From Erwinia sp. S63 (GTDB lineage: Bacteria; Pseudomonadota; Gammaproteobacteria; Enterobacterales; Enterobacteriaceae): DNA of 64,000 nucleotides. Shown here piece after piece: positions 45,142-54,017 of this stretch. Both the position numbers and the translations under genes were made by a program. Within the stretch, counting starts at the first letter, position 1. Every line of letters begins with the position of its first letter. The DNA lies in NCBI RefSeq assembly GCF_016625195.1, contig NZ_JACVUP010000011.1, forward strand, positions 167,884 to 231,883, in the 5' to 3' direction. The notes below the pieces were generated by a model. The model had not been told where the DNA came from. It made no database searches and saw nothing but the letters and a program-made list of their open reading frames with translations.

Positions 45142-45731
45142 CCCTCACGCTCGGTCAGACGCTCGTAATAGAGTTGCACGGCTGGGAAGTCAGGGTGCTC
45201 AAGCGGAGTTTCAAACCAGCGGTTAACGGCCAGCCCTACCGGAATATCGGCCAGTGAGAAGTTGCGTCCTGCGACGTAGCGCCCGGTTTTTTGCAGATGC
45301 TGGTCAAGAATATTCATGGTGTGCGTCCAGCCTTTAATCGCGGCGGCCAGCAAACGCGGATCCTGATGGGCGGGCGAGTTGCGCACCAGTGACATAAACG
45401 CATAGCGCCAGGAAGTATTGAGTTCAGTGGCCTGCCAGTCCATCCACTGATCTACCGGTGCACGCGCACGTGGGTTTTCAGGATAGAGCCAGTCGCCGCC
45501 ATTGCTGTTGGCGAGATAGCGCAGAATGGCGTTGGATTCCCACATCACGAAGTCATCTTCGATGATCACCGGCACCATGGCATTGGGGTTGAGCGCCATG
45601 AATTCCGCCGAGTGCAGCGATTGCGGGTCTTCACCCCAGGGTTCAAGCTCATACGCGATATCCAGTTCTGAACACAACCACAGAACTTTGCGCACGTTGA
45701 TTGATGAAGTACGACCAAGAACTTTTAACAT
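45108..45731 (-). CDS. Glutathione S-transferase family protein
   Basis: A 207-residue GST: thioredoxin-like N-terminal domain (VLGRTSSINVRKVLWLCSEL, NPNAMVPVIIEDDFVMWESNAILRYL with the Pro-Val cis-loop and the Glu-Ser glutathione site) and a helical C-terminal domain with NFSLADIPVGL. Ser9 or Ser10 is the likely catalytic residue of this beta/theta-like class. It conjugates or isomerises electrophiles in the cytoplasm. Divergent from the PhzF-like gene. Confidence 0.88.
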   Translation of the reverse strand: MLKVLGRTSSINVRKVLWLCSELDIAYELEPWGEDPQSLHSAEFMALNPNAMVPVIIEDDFVMWESNAILRYLANSNGGDWLYPENPRARAPVDQWMDWQATELNTSWRYAFMSLVRNSPAHQDPRLLAAAIKGWTHTMNILDQHLQKTGRYVAGRNFSLADIPVGLAVNRWFETPLEHPDFPAVQLYYERLTEREGYTTWGRNGKP

Positions 45732-45844
45732 AGCGGACTCCGATTCCAGAATTCTTAACCTATTCATAGTCCTGTTGGCTGCCATTAGCAATCTGCAGGA
45801 TGTAAATCAGGATGTCAGAGTGCCTCAACCAGCAAGGAGTGAAA

Positions 45845-46693
45845 ATGAAAGTCGCGTTTAAGCAGGTGGATGTGTTTACCTCATCAGCGTTCAAAGGTAA
45901 TCCGCTGGCAGTGATCATGGATGCACAGGGATTAAGTGACGCCCAGCTGGCTGCTATTGCCCGTTGGACCAATTTGTCGGAAACCACCTTTGTCCTGCCA
46001 ACACAGGATGCTGCGGCCGATTACCGGGTGCGCATTTTTACCACCGAAGGGGAATTGCCGTTTGCCGGGCATCCGACGCTGGGTACGGCTCATGCCTTGT
46101 TAGAAGCAGGTTGGCAAGTGAAAACGCCGGGTAAGATCGTGCAAGAGTGCGGCGTTGGCCTGGTGGATGTGCGCATTAGCGAGGATGGCACGCTGGCCTT
46201 TGCGGCACCCAACGTGACCTTGACGCCATTTGATGACGCGTTGATGAGCAGCGCATTGAACAGCGAGGCCTTTGACACCCACCAGGCGCCGACCATTGTC
46301 GATATGGGCATTCGCTGGCTGCTGATTCCGATGAACAGCGCACAGGCGGTGCTGGATGTGCAGGCCAGCGCGGCGGATCTGCTGCGCTTGCAAAAGCATG
46401 CCGACGTCAATGGGACTGCGCTGTTTGGCCCGCTGCCAGAGGATTGCGGCGAGCAATACGAAGTGCGCGCGCTGCTGGTTGAGAACGGCAGCCTGACCGA
46501 AGATCCGGTAACCGGCAGCGCCAACGCCTGTCTGGCACGTTACTTTGCGGCGCAGGGGAAAACTGAGGATTATCGCGCACGTCAGGGCAGCGCCATTCAG
46601 CGTGAAGGACGGATTCAGGTGAGTTTTAGCGGTGAGGCCATCTGGATTGGCGGTCAGACGGTGACCGTGATTGACGGGACGATTGAGATCTAA
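45845..46693 (+). CDS. PhzF family isomerase/epimerase-like protein
   Basis: A 282-residue protein of the PhzF family (two-lobed diaminopimelate epimerase fold). Typical blocks: VDVFTSSAFKGNPLAVI, NLSETTFV with the catalytic Glu46, IFTTEGELPFAGHPTLG, and EDPVTGSANACLARY. Members such as PhzF catalyse isomerisation in phenazine synthesis, but most, like this stand-alone gene, have no known substrate. No phenazine genes are near. Start preceded by AAGGAG. Confidence 0.87.
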   Translation: MKVAFKQVDVFTSSAFKGNPLAVIMDAQGLSDAQLAAIARWTNLSETTFVLPTQDAAADYRVRIFTTEGELPFAGHPTLGTAHALLEAGWQVKTPGKIVQECGVGLVDVRISEDGTLAFAAPNVTLTPFDDALMSSALNSEAFDTHQAPTIVDMGIRWLLIPMNSAQAVLDVQASAADLLRLQKHADVNGTALFGPLPEDCGEQYEVRALLVENGSLTEDPVTGSANACLARYFAAQGKTEDYRARQGSAIQREGRIQVSFSGEAIWIGGQTVTVIDGTIEI

Positions 46694-46695
46694 AA

Positions 46696-46765
46696 TACGC
46701 GCAATAAATTGCGCCGCTACGGCCATTTGCACACGGTTACGTAGCGGCGCGATTTATCGCGCATT
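46696..46765. repeat. REP-like palindromic pair, family B
   Basis: CGCGCAATAAATTGCGCCGC and, in inverted order, GTAGCGGCGCGATTTATCGC, about 25 bases apart. Located between convergent genes. Same modules as at 18848-18956. Confidence 0.8.
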
Positions 46766-46791
46766 ATTACAGCGTGCTTAATCGTGCATTC

Positions 46792-47550
46792 TTACAAGGC
46801 CTGCCCACCTGAAGCTTCAATACGCTGCGCGGTGATCCAGCCGGTTTCTTCGCTCAGGATGGCGCTGATGGCGTCACCAATATCATCTGGCTGGCCAACG
46901 CGGCCCAGCGATGTCACCGAGGCAATGTGATCGTTGAGATCTTTGGTATCGCGCACGCGTCCACCGCCGAAATCAGTTTCAATCGCACCCGGCGCCAGAA
47001 TATTGACGCGAATACGACGCTCGCCCAGCTCTTTGGCCTGATAGCGCGTCAGCACTTCCATCGCCCCTTTCACCGAGGCATAGGTGCCTGAACCCGGCAG
47101 CGTCATGCGCGTTAATCCGCTGGAGATATTCAAGATGCGGCCACCATCGATAATCAGCGGCAGCAGCTTCTGCGTCAGGAAGTAAGGCCCTTTGAAGTGC
47201 ACGTTGATCAGCGCATCAAACTCCTCTTCGGTGGTTTCCGCAAACAACTTGTAGTGACCGTGACCGGCATTGTTCACTAAATAATCAAAGTTGTCGCGTT
47301 GCCAGGTTTTTTGCAGTGTCTCTTTCACCTGCGCCACGAAGCTGTCGAAGGTGCTGCTGTCGCCGACATCCAGCTGTAACGCCACCGCACGTGCGCCCAA
47401 GGCTTCAATCTCTTTCACCACAGCCTGTGCTTCATCCGCGTGACCACGATAGGTAAAAAGGATATCCACACCTTTGGCCGCCAGTTTCAGCGCACCATTC
47501 TTGCCCAAACCGCGGTTACCGCCGGTAATCAATGCAATTTTATGACTCAT
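46792..47550 (-). CDS. Short-chain dehydrogenase/reductase
   Basis: A 252-residue SDR oxidoreductase. NAD(P) loop TGGNRGLGKNGA at 9-20, YLVNNAGHGHY, and the active-site Ser in NISSG, with YASVKGA as the YxxxK pair. The residue after the first strand (YRGH) favours NADPH. Substrate unknown. Divergent from a LysR gene (yhjC type) 115 bases away, which may control it. Confidence 0.88.
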   Translation of the reverse strand: MSHKIALITGGNRGLGKNGALKLAAKGVDILFTYRGHADEAQAVVKEIEALGARAVALQLDVGDSSTFDSFVAQVKETLQKTWQRDNFDYLVNNAGHGHYKLFAETTEEEFDALINVHFKGPYFLTQKLLPLIIDGGRILNISSGLTRMTLPGSGTYASVKGAMEVLTRYQAKELGERRIRVNILAPGAIETDFGGGRVRDTKDLNDHIASVTSLGRVGQPDDIGDAISAILSEETGWITAQRIEASGGQAL

Positions 47551-47665
47551 GTTTCGCTCCAGATGGAAAATTGAACACGGGATAAGGATATTCGCTATAA
47601 ATTGATCTATAAACGCAGAGGAATACGCAGCACTGTTTCACTAACAACAACAATCGGTGAACAAC

Positions 47666-48565
47666 ATGGATAAAATTCACGCAATGCAGGTTTTTGTGCG
47701 GGTGGCAGAAATGGGCAGTTTCACCCGTGCAGCTGAAAGTCTTGGACTACCGAAAGGCAGCGTATCGCGCCAGTTACAGGCGCTGGAAAATCAAATGGGC
47801 ACACGTTTGCTGCATCGCACCACGCGACGTGTGCATCTCACCCAGGATGGGCTGGTGTATTACGATCGCTGTCTCGATTTGTTATCGATGCTCGATGACA
47901 TGGACAGCCTGTTCCAGCACGATCCCGGCACGCTAAGCGGCAAGCTGCGGGTCGATATGTCCGTCGCCATGGCCACCGGATTTATCCTGCCGCGTCTGCC
48001 AGAATTTCTGCAGCATTATCCCGGCATCGAAATTGAGCTTAGCAGCAGCGATCGCCAGGTGGATGTGATTCGTGAAGGTTTTGACTGCGTGATCCGCGTG
48101 GGCGAGCTGAAAGATTCAGGTCTGATTGCGCGAAAAATCGGATCACATGCCTTGATTAACTGGCCCAGTCCCGACTACCTTTCCCGCTTCGGCATGCCGG
48201 TGCGCCTCGAAGATCTGGCGCAGCACGCGATGGTGCATTACACCCAGCAGTTGGGCCAGCCCTCTTTGGGGTTTGAATACTTTGATGGCAAGCAGTGCCA
48301 TTACGTTCAGACTGGCGGCGTGGTGACGGTGAACAGCACTGAAACCTATCGTGCCGCCTGCATTGCCGGGCTGGGCATTATTCAGGTGCCGGCGATTGGC
48401 GTGCAGCCATTACTGGAATCAGGACAGTTAGTGGAAGTGCTGCATCACTTCCCGGCCAAGCCGATGCCGATTTCGTTGCTTTATCCGCATCGCCGCAATG
48501 TGGCACGCCGTGTGCGGGTGTTTATGGAGTGGTTAAGCCAGGTACTACAGGAGTATGTCACCTGA
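47666..48565 (+). CDS. yhjC: LysR family regulator YhjC
   Basis: A 299-residue LysR regulator. It matches E. coli YhjC at MDKIHAMQ.F, GSFTRAAESLGLPKGSVSRQLQALENQMGTRLL and HRTTRRVHLT, and lies directly before yhjD as in E. coli. The ATG at 47666 matches the E. coli start; a GTG three codons upstream is also possible. Target genes are not established. Confidence 0.85.
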   Translation: MDKIHAMQVFVRVAEMGSFTRAAESLGLPKGSVSRQLQALENQMGTRLLHRTTRRVHLTQDGLVYYDRCLDLLSMLDDMDSLFQHDPGTLSGKLRVDMSVAMATGFILPRLPEFLQHYPGIEIELSSSDRQVDVIREGFDCVIRVGELKDSGLIARKIGSHALINWPSPDYLSRFGMPVRLEDLAQHAMVHYTQQLGQPSLGFEYFDGKQCHYVQTGGVVTVNSTETYRAACIAGLGIIQVPAIGVQPLLESGQLVEVLHHFPAKPMPISLLYPHRRNVARRVRVFMEWLSQVLQEYVT

Positions 48566-48610
48566 CGAGCTATAATTTTAATTTCGCAGTGAACAGGATG
48601 CTAATCGTCT

Positions 48611-49612
48611 ATGACAGACAAACCTAACAAAGTACCGGCGGCTGATCAGAAGCCGCTTATTGATATCAAGACCGGTAATAAAACCGTGGATGGCTCGATC
48701 CAGAACGTGTCGCGCTTTGCGGCCTGGTTCCAGGCCATCCCGGCGGTGGCGCATTTTATGCGCGCGCTGGATCGGTTTAACGATCGCCTCGGCAGCCAGT
48801 TTGGCGCGGCGATCACTTACTTCTCTTTCCTCTCTCTGATACCGATTTTGATGGTCTCCTTTGCGGCAGTCGGTTTTGTGCTGGCGTCGAATCAGGATTT
48901 ACTCACCGAGTTGATCAACAAAATCGTTAACAGCATCAGCGATCCGACGCTGGCCACTACGCTAAAGAACACCGTGAACACCGCGATTCAGCAGCGCGCG
49001 ACGGTCGGGTTAACCGGTTTGCTGCTGGCGCTCTACTCTGGCATTAACTGGATGGGCAACCTGCGCGAGGCGGTGCGCGCGCAGTCGCGCGATGTCTGGG
49101 AGCGTAAGCCGGACGACCAGGAGAAGCTGTGGAAGAAATACGCGCGTGACCTGGTGTCGCTGCTGGGTCTGATGCTGGCGCTGGTGATTACCCTGTCGCT
49201 GACCTCCATTGCCGGTGCCGCGCAGAATGCCATCGTCAATGCGTTAGGCTTAGAGGATATCGAGTGGCTGCGCCCGGCAATGACCATCATTGCGCTGTCG
49301 ATCTCAATTTTCGCCAACTATCTGTTGTTCCTATGGATTTTCTGGATTCTGCCGCGCCATAAGCCGCGCAAAAAAGCACTATTTCGCGGCACGCTGCTGG
49401 CGGCGATTGGTTTTGAAGTGATTAAGTTTGTGATGACGCTGACGCTGCCAAAGCTGGCCACTTCGCCCTCTGGGGCAGCCTTTGGTTCAGTGCTGGGATT
49501 AATGGCGTTCTTTTACTTCTTTGCCCGTCTGACACTGTTCTGCGCCGCGTGGATAGCCACCGCAAAATACAAGGATGATAAAGAGATGCCGCAGCCGCAC
49601 CAGAGCAAATGA
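48611..49612 (+). CDS. yhjD: Inner-membrane protein YhjD (YihY/BrkB family)
   Basis: A 333-residue membrane protein of the YihY/BrkB family with about six helices. It matches E. coli YhjD strongly: RFNDRLGSQFGAAITYFSFLS, YSGINWMGNLREAVRAQSRDVWER and GLMAFFYFFARLTLFCAAWIATA. In E. coli a yhjD mutation bypasses loss of lipid A core (Kdo) synthesis, so a link to lipid A or lipid transport is suspected. The charged N-terminal 45 residues are cytoplasmic. Confidence 0.94.
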   Translation: MTDKPNKVPAADQKPLIDIKTGNKTVDGSIQNVSRFAAWFQAIPAVAHFMRALDRFNDRLGSQFGAAITYFSFLSLIPILMVSFAAVGFVLASNQDLLTELINKIVNSISDPTLATTLKNTVNTAIQQRATVGLTGLLLALYSGINWMGNLREAVRAQSRDVWERKPDDQEKLWKKYARDLVSLLGLMLALVITLSLTSIAGAAQNAIVNALGLEDIEWLRPAMTIIALSISIFANYLLFLWIFWILPRHKPRKKALFRGTLLAAIGFEVIKFVMTLTLPKLATSPSGAAFGSVLGLMAFFYFFARLTLFCAAWIATAKYKDDKEMPQPHQSK

Positions 49613-49901
49613 CATGGCAAGATTGTTACATTTGCCCTAACAGCTAAAAATGTTTCCTGCTGGCTACTATTTCAGCAAAAACCAGCAGGAAACGCTAAAG
49701 GGTCACTTTAATTTGGCCCTTTTGCAGAGATTCCCGCCAAAAAAGTGACACTTCCCGTTCCCATCCCCCGCCGATTGCAGCAACTCAGAAATTATCCACT
49801 TTTTCGCCGAAAATGCCTGTTCTGACGCGGGTTTTCGTCATTGAATGCCGCAAAACAGGTGCGTAAGATTCTCTGTCTACATTTACAATTAAGAAACAGT
49901 C
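49613..49901. other. yhjD-yhjE intergenic region with a long perfect inverted repeat
   Basis: GTTTCCTGCTGG (49652-49663) and CCAGCAGGAAAC (49682-49693) are a perfect 12-base inverted repeat around an 18-base loop. Next comes AAAGGG...CCCTTTT (about 49696-49722), a weaker stem. No T-run after the first, so it is more likely a processing or regulatory structure than a terminator. The promoter of yhjE should lie after it. Confidence 0.55.
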
Positions 49902-51236
49902 ATGCAAGCCTCCATCACAGAAACACTCGACAAAAAACACGACGACACGCCGGTAAACTCACGCGGAAAAGTGGTCGTGGCATCGCTTGTCGGCACCGCG
50001 ATCGAATTCTTCGATTTCTATATTTATGCCACTGCGGCCGTGATCGTCTTTCCGCATATTTTCTTCCCGCAGGGTGATGCCACGGTAGCAACGCTACAGT
50101 CGCTGGCTACGTTCGCTATCGCCTTCGTCGCGCGCCCGATTGGTTCTGCGCTGTTCGGTCACTTTGGCGACCGAGTAGGCCGTAAAGCCACCCTGGTAGC
50201 ATCGCTGCTGACCATGGGTGTCTCCACCGTATTGATCGGTCTGCTGCCTGGATACCAAACCATTGGCGTTGCTGCTCCGCTGCTGCTGGCGCTGGCGCGC
50301 TTTGGTCAGGGCCTGGGTCTTGGTGGTGAATGGGGCGGCGCTGCCCTGCTGGCAACCGAAAATGCGCCAGCGAAAAAACGTGCGCTTTATGGTTCGTTCC
50401 CACAGCTTGGCGCACCGATTGGCTTCTTCTTCGCCAACGGCACTTTCCTGCTGCTCTCCTGGCTGCTGACCGATGAGCAGTTCATGAACTGGGGCTGGCG
50501 CGTGCCGTTTATCCTTTCTGCAGTACTGGTACTGATTGGCTTGTATGTGCGCGTTTCGCTGCATGAGAGCCCGGTATTTGCCAAAGTGCAGAAAGAGAAT
50601 AAGCAGGTCAAAATGCCGATCGGCACGCTGCTGAGCAAGCATCTTACCGCCACCATCCTCGGCACCTTTATTATGCTGGCGACCTATACGCTGTTCTACA
50701 TCATGACCGTCTACTCCATGAGCTACGGCACCGCAGCTGCGCCTGCCGGTCTGGGATATTCGCGTAACAGCTTCCTGTGGATGCTGATGGTGGCGGTGAT
50801 TGGTTTTGGTGTGATGGTGCCGATTGCGGGCCTGCTGGCAGACCGCTATGGCCGTCGTCGTACCATGATCACCATTACTTTGTTGATCATCGCCTTCGCA
50901 CTGATGTTCCCGATGCTGCTGGGTTCAGGCTCACAGATTCTGGTGATGGGCTTCCTGCTGCTGGGCCTGAGCATTATGGGTCTCACCTTTGGGCCGATGG
51001 GTGCACTGCTGCCAGAGCTGTTCCCGACCGAAGTGCGTTATACCGGCGCATCCTTCTCTTACAATCTGTCGTCGATTTTGGGTGCATCTGTTGCGCCATA
51101 TATTGCGACCTGGCTAAACGCCAACTACGGTTTGCAGGCGGTTGGTTTCTATCTGGCTTCAATGGCGGTACTGACGCTGATCGCGTTGATTGCCTGTAAA
51201 GAGACACGCCATCAGACGCTGTACGAAGCGGTATGA
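49902..51236 (+). CDS. yhjE: MFS transporter YhjE (metabolite:H+ symporter family)
   Basis: A 444-residue carrier with 12 helices, length and order as E. coli YhjE (440). Marks: ASLVGTAIEFFDFYIYATAA, ARPIGSALFGHFGDRVGRKATLV and RFGQGLGLGGEWGGAALLATENAP, typical of the MHS family (ProP, ShiA, KgtP). Substrate unknown. It follows yhjD after 289 bases and ends in a clear terminator. Confidence 0.92.
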   Translation: MQASITETLDKKHDDTPVNSRGKVVVASLVGTAIEFFDFYIYATAAVIVFPHIFFPQGDATVATLQSLATFAIAFVARPIGSALFGHFGDRVGRKATLVASLLTMGVSTVLIGLLPGYQTIGVAAPLLLALARFGQGLGLGGEWGGAALLATENAPAKKRALYGSFPQLGAPIGFFFANGTFLLLSWLLTDEQFMNWGWRVPFILSAVLVLIGLYVRVSLHESPVFAKVQKENKQVKMPIGTLLSKHLTATILGTFIMLATYTLFYIMTVYSMSYGTAAAPAGLGYSRNSFLWMLMVAVIGFGVMVPIAGLLADRYGRRRTMITITLLIIAFALMFPMLLGSGSQILVMGFLLLGLSIMGLTFGPMGALLPELFPTEVRYTGASFSYNLSSILGASVAPYIATWLNANYGLQAVGFYLASMAVLTLIALIACKETRHQTLYEAV

Positions 51237-51257
51237 TAGTTGAAGATTGATATGATG

Positions 51258-51281
51258 AACCCGGCTCAGGCCGGGTTTTTT
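51258..51281 (+). terminator. Intrinsic terminator of yhjE
   Basis: AACCCGGC-CTCAG-type loop-GCCGGGTT followed by T, 21 bases after the yhjE stop. Confidence 0.9.
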
Positions 51282-51441
51282 ATTGGGTAGGAATTGAGAT
51301 ACGGGCGAATGACGTGAGGGCACCGCGTTAGCGGCGCGAGGACGCCAGACCCTAAGGGCCCCGGACTGCGTGATCGCCATGCGTTACGGCTCAATGGTGT
51401 TTTGTCGTGTCTGGGTGTGAGAAACCTATCTGTTCAGGCAT

Positions 51442-51468
51442 AAAAAAACCCCGGCAAGCCGGGGTTCT
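51442..51468 (-). terminator. Intrinsic terminator of ilvC
   Basis: Minus strand: AACCCCGGC-TT-GCCGGGGTT and a run of seven T. Located 31 bases after the ilvC stop. About 160 bases between this and the yhjE terminator show no gene. Confidence 0.92.
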
Positions 51469-51498
51469 TCTTGTGCTGAAAACGGTGTCGCGTGTGGC

Positions 51499-52974
51499 TT
51501 AGCCAGCAACTGCGATACGCTTCATGTCGGTCATGTAGCCACGCAGTTTGCGGCCAACCGCTTCGATTGGGTGCTGACGAACGGCTTCGTTAACATCACG
51601 CAGCTGCGCGTTATCAACCTGAGTGCCTTCAATCGCTTTGCCCAGATCGCCCGGCTGCAGGGTGGTCATGAACTCTTTCAGCAGTGGAACTGCGGCGAAG
51701 GAGAACAGGTAGTTACCGTATTCTGCGGTATCAGAGATAACCACGTTCATTTCATACAGACGCTTACGTGCGATGGTGTTCGCGATCAACGGCAGCTCGT
51801 GCAGTGATTCGTAGTAAGCAGACTCTTCAATGATGCCGGCGTCGATCATGGTTTCGAAGGCCAGCTCAACGCCTGCTTTCACCATCGCAACCATCACAAC
51901 GCCTTTGTCGTAGTATTCCTGCTCTTCGATTTTACCGTCGAACTGTGGTGCGTTCTCGAACGCAGTTGCGCCGGTCTCTTCACGCCAGGTCAGCAGGTTT
52001 TTGTCGTCGTTCGCCCAGTCAGCCATCATACCGGAAGAGAATTCGCCAGAGATGATGTCATCCATGTGCTTCTGGAACAGCGGAGCCATGATGGTTTTCA
52101 GCTGCTCAGACAGTGCGTAAGCACGGATTTTCGCCGGGTTAGACAGACGATCCATCATCAGAGTGATGCCGCCGAACTTCAGTGATTCGGTGATGGTTTC
52201 CCAGCCGAACTGAATCAGTTTTTCGGTGTAAGCCGCGTCGTGACCTTCAGCCACCAGCTTATCGAAGCACAACAGAGAACCGGCCTGCAGCATACCGCAC
52301 AGGATAGTCTGCTCACCCATCAGGTCAGATTTCACTTCCGCAACGAAAGAAGATTCCAGTACGCCAGCACGGTCGCCGCCGGTGGCAGCAGCCCAGGCTT
52401 TAGCAATCGCCAGGCCTTCGCCTTTTGGATCGTTTTCTGGGTGAACCGCAATCAGGGTTGGCACACCGAAACCACGCTTGTACTCTTCACGCACTTCGGT
52501 ACCTGGGCACTTCGGCGCAACCATCACCACGGTGATGTCTTTACGGATGGTTTCACCCGATTCAACGATGTTGAAACCGTGTGAGTAGCCCAGCGCTGCG
52601 CCATCTTTCATCAGAGGCTGTACCGCTTTAACTACCGCTGAGTGCTGCTTGTCTGGCGTCAGGTTAACCACCAGATCCGCCTGCGGGATCAGCTCTTCGT
52701 AAGTACCCACTTTGAAACCGTTATCGGTCGCTTTGCGGAAAGAAGCACGCTTCTCAGCAATCGCTTCAGCACGCAGTGCATAAGCGATATCCAGACCGGA
52801 ATCACGCATGTTCAGGCCCTGGTTCAGACCCTGAGCGCCACAGCCAACGATAACGACTTTCTTGCCTTTCAGGAAGCTAGCGCCATCCGCGAATTCATCG
52901 CGTGACATGAAACGACATTTGCCTAACTGCGCTAACTGGTTGCGCAGATTCAATGTGTTGAAGTAGTTAGCCAT
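51499..52974 (-). CDS. ilvC: Ketol-acid reductoisomerase (NADP+)
   Basis: A 491-residue class II enzyme, exactly the length of E. coli IlvC. It converts acetolactate and acetohydroxybutyrate to dihydroxy acids in valine and isoleucine synthesis. Start [19 protein letters not shown] site [21 protein letters not shown]; the metal and substrate residues lie in the duplicated knotted domain of the long enterobacterial form. Divergent from ilvY and activated by it with inducer substrate. Confidence 0.98.
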   Translation of the reverse strand: MANYFNTLNLRNQLAQLGKCRFMSRDEFADGASFLKGKKVVIVGCGAQGLNQGLNMRDSGLDIAYALRAEAIAEKRASFRKATDNGFKVGTYEELIPQADLVVNLTPDKQHSAVVKAVQPLMKDGAALGYSHGFNIVESGETIRKDITVVMVAPKCPGTEVREEYKRGFGVPTLIAVHPENDPKGEGLAIAKAWAAATGGDRAGVLESSFVAEVKSDLMGEQTILCGMLQAGSLLCFDKLVAEGHDAAYTEKLIQFGWETITESLKFGGITLMMDRLSNPAKIRAYALSEQLKTIMAPLFQKHMDDIISGEFSSGMMADWANDDKNLLTWREETGATAFENAPQFDGKIEEQEYYDKGVVMVAMVKAGVELAFETMIDAGIIEESAYYESLHELPLIANTIARKRLYEMNVVISDTAEYGNYLFSFAAVPLLKEFMTTLQPGDLGKAIEGTQVDNAQLRDVNEAVRQHPIEAVGRKLRGYMTDMKRIAVAG

Positions 52975-53066
52975 GGGTACTCCGGTTAGATGTTGTGTTT
53001 GCTTTTGTTCGGTAACGACACCGTATTCAGTGCCGCGAATGACCCCATCATATGACAGGAAATCCA

Positions 53067-53112
53067 TTGCTTAAATTGATATATTAGCAAGGTCACATTG
53101 CAGAATTTGCAA
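53067..53112. promoter_or_regulatory. IlvY operators in the ilvY-ilvC intergenic region
   Basis: A perfect palindrome TTGCA-GAATT-TGCAA (53098-53112) lies 24 bases before ilvY, and TTGCT...AGCAA (53067-53090) lies nearer ilvC. The geometry fits the tandem operators O1 (autorepression of ilvY) and O2 (activation of ilvC) known in E. coli. Confidence 0.72.
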
Positions 53113-53135
53113 CAACACGTTGAGGTGAAACGCGC

Positions 53136-54017
53136 ATGGATTTACGAGACCTGAAGCTCTTTCTTCATCTGGCCGAAAGCTGTCACTTTGGTCGCACCGC
53201 GCGTGCTATGCACGTCAGCCCTTCCACGCTCTCTCGCCAGATTCAGCGTCTAGAAGAGGATGTCGGTCACGCGCTGTTCCTGCGTGATAACCGCACCGTG
53301 ACGCTGACTGAAGCCGGTGAACGCCTCAAGCAATTTGCTCAGCAAACCTTGTTGCAATATCAACAGCTGCGCCACGTAATGGATCTGAACGGCCCTTCAC
53401 TGAGCGGCGAGCTGCGCCTGTTCTGCTCGGTGACCGCCGCCTACAGCCATCTGCCTCCAATTCTCGATCGCTTCCGTGCAGAACATCCACAGGTGGAAAT
53501 CAAACTCACCACCGGTGACGCCGCCGACGCGATTGAGATGGTGCAGTCGGGTGAAGCGGATTTAGCGATTGCCGGTCGTCCCGAATCGCTGCCAGCCAGC
53601 ATAGATTTTACGCCATTAGGCATTATTCCGCTGGTGCTGATCGCCCCGGCGCTGCCTTGTCCGGTGCGAGGCCAGGCGACGCAGGATAATCCTGACTGGT
53701 CGCAGATTCCGTTTATCGTGCCGGAACAAGGGCCTGCACGACGCGGTATTGATTTGTGGTTCCGCCGCCATCGCATTCCCAATCCGCAAATTTACGCTAC
53801 GGTTTCCGGGCATGAGGCGATTGTGTCGATGGTGGCGCTGGGATGTGGCATTGCGCTGCTGCCGGATGTGGTGCTGGAGAACAGCCCGGAGCCGGTGCGT
53901 AATCGCGTGCTGACGCTGGAGAATGTCGAGTCGGTGGCGCCGCTGGAACTGGGCGTCTGTGTACAAAAAAAGCGGCTCGGGGAGCCGCTTATCAGTGCTT
54001 TCTGGAACCTGCTGTAG
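53136..54017 (+). CDS. ilvY: LysR family activator of ilvC
   Basis: A 293-residue LysR protein (E. coli 297). Helix-turn-helix: HFGRTARAMHVSPSTLSRQIQRLEEDVGHALFLRDNR. Effector domain responds to acetolactate or acetohydroxybutyrate in E. coli. It activates the divergent ilvC. Its last codons contain the terminator of the convergent ilvGMEDA operon, and its stop abuts that of ilvA with no base between. Confidence 0.96.
   Translation: MDLRDLKLFLHLAESCHFGRTARAMHVSPSTLSRQIQRLEEDVGHALFLRDNRTVTLTEAGERLKQFAQQTLLQYQQLRHVMDLNGPSLSGELRLFCSVTAAYSHLPPILDRFRAEHPQVEIKLTTGDAADAIEMVQSGEADLAIAGRPESLPASIDFTPLGIIPLVLIAPALPCPVRGQATQDNPDWSQIPFIVPEQGPARRGIDLWFRRHRIPNPQIYATVSGHEAIVSMVALGCGIALLPDVVLENSPEPVRNRVLTLENVESVAPLELGVCVQKKRLGEPLISAFWNLL
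53964..53990 (-). terminator. Intrinsic terminator of ilvGMEDA, inside the ilvY coding region
   Basis: Minus strand: AAGCGGCTC-CCC-GAGCCGCTT followed by seven T, a perfect nine-base stem. It lies 28 bases past the ilvA stop and encodes IlvY residues near VQKKRLGEPL on the other strand. Confidence 0.92.
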
